From Nitrospirota bacterium (lineage in GTDB: Bacteria; Nitrospirota; Nitrospiria; SBBL01; Manganitrophaceae), in assembly GCA_023248505.1 (NCBI GenBank), contig JAHFEM010000173.1, forward strand, positions 1 to 5,418: 5,418 nucleotides of DNA, given 5' to 3'. The notes beneath the pieces were generated by a model. That model was given only the letters and a program-made list of their open reading frames with translations. It made no database searches and had not been told where the DNA came from. Position numbers and translations under genes: made by a program. Numbering within the stretch: position 1 is the stretch's first letter; the number at the start of each line of letters is the position of its first letter. Below are positions 5,134 through 5,418 of this stretch, in pieces.

Positions 5134-5418
5134 CGGTCCTTTTCCATATATCGGGTTGTGAAGAAGTCGTCTTTGATCCCCTGGTTGGCCTTGAAGTTTT
5201 CAAATCGGATGACGGTCTTATGGCCGGTCTGCGTATTGGTCGTCTCCAGATGCATCGCCTGCCACTTTCCATGGGCCGGATCGACCTCCTTGACGTCGGA
5301 CGCGCGGAAACTCTTCAGCGGGCGGTCCGACGGGTCCCGGAATTCTCCCTGGACGGTGACGAAGTTGTCTTTTCGGATCCACGATTTTCGCTTGGCATAG
5401 CCGCTGTTCGTTTTGATC
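5130..5418 (-). CDS. outer-membrane lipoprotein-sorting protein, LolA-like, C-terminal part (partial at 5' end)
   Basis: A minus-strand frame runs in from the right edge and ends in TGA at 5132-5130, giving the last 95 residues of the protein. The visible part fits the C-terminal half of the LolA-like outer-membrane lipoprotein-sorting family (PF17131-type). It has YAKRKSWIRKDNFVTVQGEF, then PLKSFRASDVKEVD, WQAMHLETTNTQTGHKTVIR and a closing DDFFTTRYMEK. The alternating 'K-x-W-I-R' and 'H-K-T-V-I-R-F' strands form the curved sheet that holds a lipid or acyl chain in LolA-fold proteins. It would be periplasmic; the signal peptide lies outside the window. It overlaps the DUF1302 gene by ATGA, so the two products are made together. 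The family call rests on the C-terminal third only. Confidence 0.8.
   Translation of the reverse strand, partial: IKTNSGYAKRKSWIRKDNFVTVQGEFRDPSDRPLKSFRASDVKEVDPAHGKWQAMHLETTNTQTGHKTVIRFENFKANQGIKDDFFTTRYMEKDR

Overview
The window is about 58% GC by eye and reads as chromosomal DNA from a Gram-negative (diderm) bacterium. One gene encodes an outer-membrane beta-barrel protein with a signal peptide and a C-terminal phenylalanine, and its upstream partner resembles a LolA-type lipoprotein-sorting protein. The phylum cannot be fixed from this stretch. Nitrospirota or a deltaproteobacterial lineage would fit, but that is a weak guess. All well-supported genes lie on the minus strand, so the window is best read from right to left.

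Right part (5418 to 3805): an envelope operon. The 3' end of a LolA-like outer-membrane lipoprotein-sorting protein runs in from the edge. Its stop codon overlaps (ATGA) the start of a 442-residue DUF1302-type outer-membrane protein. These pairs often accompany an RND/MMPL exporter, which would lie beyond the edge; that is inference.

Middle (3804 to 3319): a 486-bp intergenic region with an AT-rich part and no convincing minus-strand gene. It holds the probable promoter of the next operon, TGTCGA-N16-CGAC on the minus strand, matching what I recall of the ECF42 sigma-factor consensus. A near-consensus housekeeping promoter on the plus strand shares the same hexamer and is followed by two hairpins and a doubtful small ORF.

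Left part (3318 to 108): an ECF42-type regulon operon. In transcription order it holds DGPF (YCII-related) protein 1, DGPF protein 2, a VOC/glyoxalase-fold protein, a short ribosome-binding-site-led remnant that looks like the start of a second VOC gene, DGPF protein 3, and a 417-residue ECF42 sigma factor with its long C-terminal extension. No anti-sigma factor is present. The likely logic is a self-contained, autoregulated set: the sigma factor at the distal end recognises the promoter at the head of its own operon and raises expression of the DGPF and VOC proteins. Their biochemical role is unknown for the family. A composite short-repeat inverted repeat sits between DGPF3 and the sigma gene and may set the sigma:DGPF ratio. 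The first 107 bases hold at most the 3' end of a convergent plus-strand gene.

Across the window the palindrome CGATCG occurs 17 times by hand count (roughly ten times expectation), including three GCGATCGC octamers. This genome-style signature is absent from the AT-rich intergenic part.
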